A stretch of 7,938 nt of DNA. Source: Candidatus Schekmanbacteria bacterium (lineage in GTDB: Bacteria; Schekmanbacteria; GWA2-38-11; J061). Where the stretch lies: positions 1 to 7,938 of the forward strand of contig RFHX01000240.1 in assembly GCA_003695725.1 (NCBI GenBank). The letters are read 5' to 3'. A program made the translations under genes and the position numbers. The notes below the pieces were generated by a model. That model worked only from the letters and a program-made list of their open reading frames with translations, was not told where the DNA came from and searched no databases. Shown here piece by piece: positions 7,259 through 7,938 of this stretch; positions within the stretch are counted from its first letter, which is position 1; the number at the start of each line of letters is the position of its first letter.

Positions 7259-7825
7259 TTACATAGTTGCAAATTTATTTTTTAAAGGAATTGCTCTAAA
7301 ATTTCTTGTGTAATTTTTTAGATAACTGCTTTTGGCGAATTTGTAAAACCAGGACAATTGTTCATCTGAAATTTTATTTGAAAGAATTGTTTCCTTTATT
7401 GATTCATCTATTGGTTTTCTTTCGATTAGATAGTGGTAGAGAAGTTCAAATGTGCCGCTTCTTCCTTTCCCCGAGCGGCAATGTATAAGGATAGGCTGGT
7501 TTTTTGACTTACTAATGAAACTTATAAAGTCTAAAACTTGTTTTACACTGGGAGGAGTTCGGTCTTTGACTTTAATATGTAGATAGTTGAATCCCAATAG
7601 CTTGAGCAAAAACGAATTGTCATCTCTGTCATCTCTTAAATTTATTATGGACTTTATCCCTTCTTTTTTGAGTAATAGAAATCCCAACAAATCAGGTTGT
7701 GATGAACGATATATCACTTTATACTTTATAGGATAAAATTTAGAGAGATGATTTCCTGTCAAGGAAACTGTAATTGTAGTAAGAAAAACTATTCCAAATA
7801 ATAGGATGCAATATTTTTTACACAT
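7259..7825 (-). CDS. membrane-anchored dual-specificity-type (cysteine) phosphatase with PTEN-like P-loop
   Basis: Cysteine-based phosphatase of the DSP/Siw14-like class. Seen: an N-terminal hydrophobic segment (about 7-24) after K3/K4, giving an uncleaved anchor or signal with the catalytic part predicted outside the cytoplasm; YRSSQPD (39-45), which is common at the start of this bacterial family; GIKSIINLRDD (56-66); and the P-loop HCRSGKGRSG (115-124) with nucleophile C116 and phosphate-binding R122. D88 in KDRTPPS is a candidate general acid. R117 and K120 make the P-loop unusually basic, as in PTEN. At 188 residues it is about the size of a single catalytic domain plus anchor. Start ATG 7825 has AGGAG 7 nt upstream and a sigma-54 promoter right before it. 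The target could be phosphotyrosine protein, phospholipid headgroup or inositol phosphate; the sequence alone does not decide. Confidence 0.85.
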   Translation of the reverse strand: MCKKYCILLFGIVFLTTITVSLTGNHLSKFYPIKYKVIYRSSQPDLLGFLLLKKEGIKSIINLRDDRDDNSFLLKLLGFNYLHIKVKDRTPPSVKQVLDFISFISKSKNQPILIHCRSGKGRSGTFELLYHYLIERKPIDESIKETILSNKISDEQLSWFYKFAKSSYLKNYTRNFRAIPLKNKFATM

Positions 7826-7832
7826 TGGTATT

Positions 7833-7837
7833 CTCCT
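7833..7837 (-). promoter_or_regulatory. ribosome binding site of the phosphatase gene
   Basis: AGGAG on the - strand lies 7 nt before ATG 7825 and fixes that start. It falls within the first ten bases of the transcript expected from the sigma-54 promoter. Confidence 0.75.
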
Positions 7838-7853
7838 CTTATATTCGACTGAT

Positions 7854-7868
7854 GCAATTTTTGTGCCA
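7854..7868 (-). promoter_or_regulatory. sigma-54 (RpoN) -24/-12 promoter of the phosphatase gene
   Basis: On the - strand the site reads TGGCAC, five A, then TTGC, with AT after it. This matches the RpoN consensus TGGCAC-N5-TTGCW. The invariant GG (7867-7866) and GC (7855-7854) are at the required 12-nt offset. Transcription would start near 7842, just before the AGGAG ribosome binding site (7837-7833), giving a leader of about 17 nt to ATG 7825. Activation would need a sigma-54 activator; its enhancer sites would lie further upstream, mostly outside this window. Confidence 0.8.
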
Positions 7869-7938
7869 GAAAAGATTTTTTTTATGAGTCAGCTAACTTG
7901 TTGAAATCAAAGGAAATCCGAACTATGAAGACAAATGT

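Noticed and set aside
7875-7883. T-run near the right edge as a + strand terminator
   Set aside because: No stable hairpin precedes it; it is a plain homopolymer run upstream of the sigma-54 site.

Overview
The window reads as AT-rich, compact chromosome of a free-living, probably Gram-negative bacterium. The reasons are two predicted exported or membrane-anchored proteins with N-terminal signals, a near-consensus sigma-54 (-24/-12) promoter, gaps of only a few bases between genes, and mostly strong GGAG-type ribosome binding sites. No rRNA, tRNA, CRISPR array, insertion sequence or phage gene is visible, and base composition is even throughout. I cannot name the lineage; an AT-rich member of a poorly cultured Gram-negative phylum would fit, but this is inference.

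Layout: two gene groups point at each other and meet at about 4010-4040. The left group (+ strand) is ComEC (DNA uptake channel with a C-terminal metallo-beta-lactamase domain), then a stand-alone metallo-beta-lactamase-fold hydrolase, then a class III (CobB/SIRT5-like) sirtuin. The gaps are 32-38 nt and 5 nt, so this is probably one transcript. The right group (- strand, read from right to left) is a membrane-anchored dual-specificity-type phosphatase behind the sigma-54 promoter, a DPM1/GtrB-like polyprenyl-phosphate glycosyltransferase, an NfeD-type membrane serine protease, and its SPFH/stomatin-like partner. NfeD and the stomatin gene are 3 nt apart and form the classic stomatin operon.

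How they may work together: the NfeD-slipin pair is a membrane quality-control or microdomain module. The glycosyltransferase probably charges a lipid carrier with sugar for envelope glycans. The phosphatase has a PTEN-like, strongly basic P-loop and a predicted extracytoplasmic catalytic domain, so it may act on a highly phosphorylated or lipid-linked substrate. The sirtuin carries the Tyr/Arg pair of desuccinylases and is tightly linked to a hydrolase of unknown substrate.

Most genes belong to well-known families. The least expected items are the sigma-54 promoter placed exactly in front of the phosphatase, the basic P-loop of that phosphatase, and the hydrolase-sirtuin gene pair. I see no clear sign of a wholly new system.
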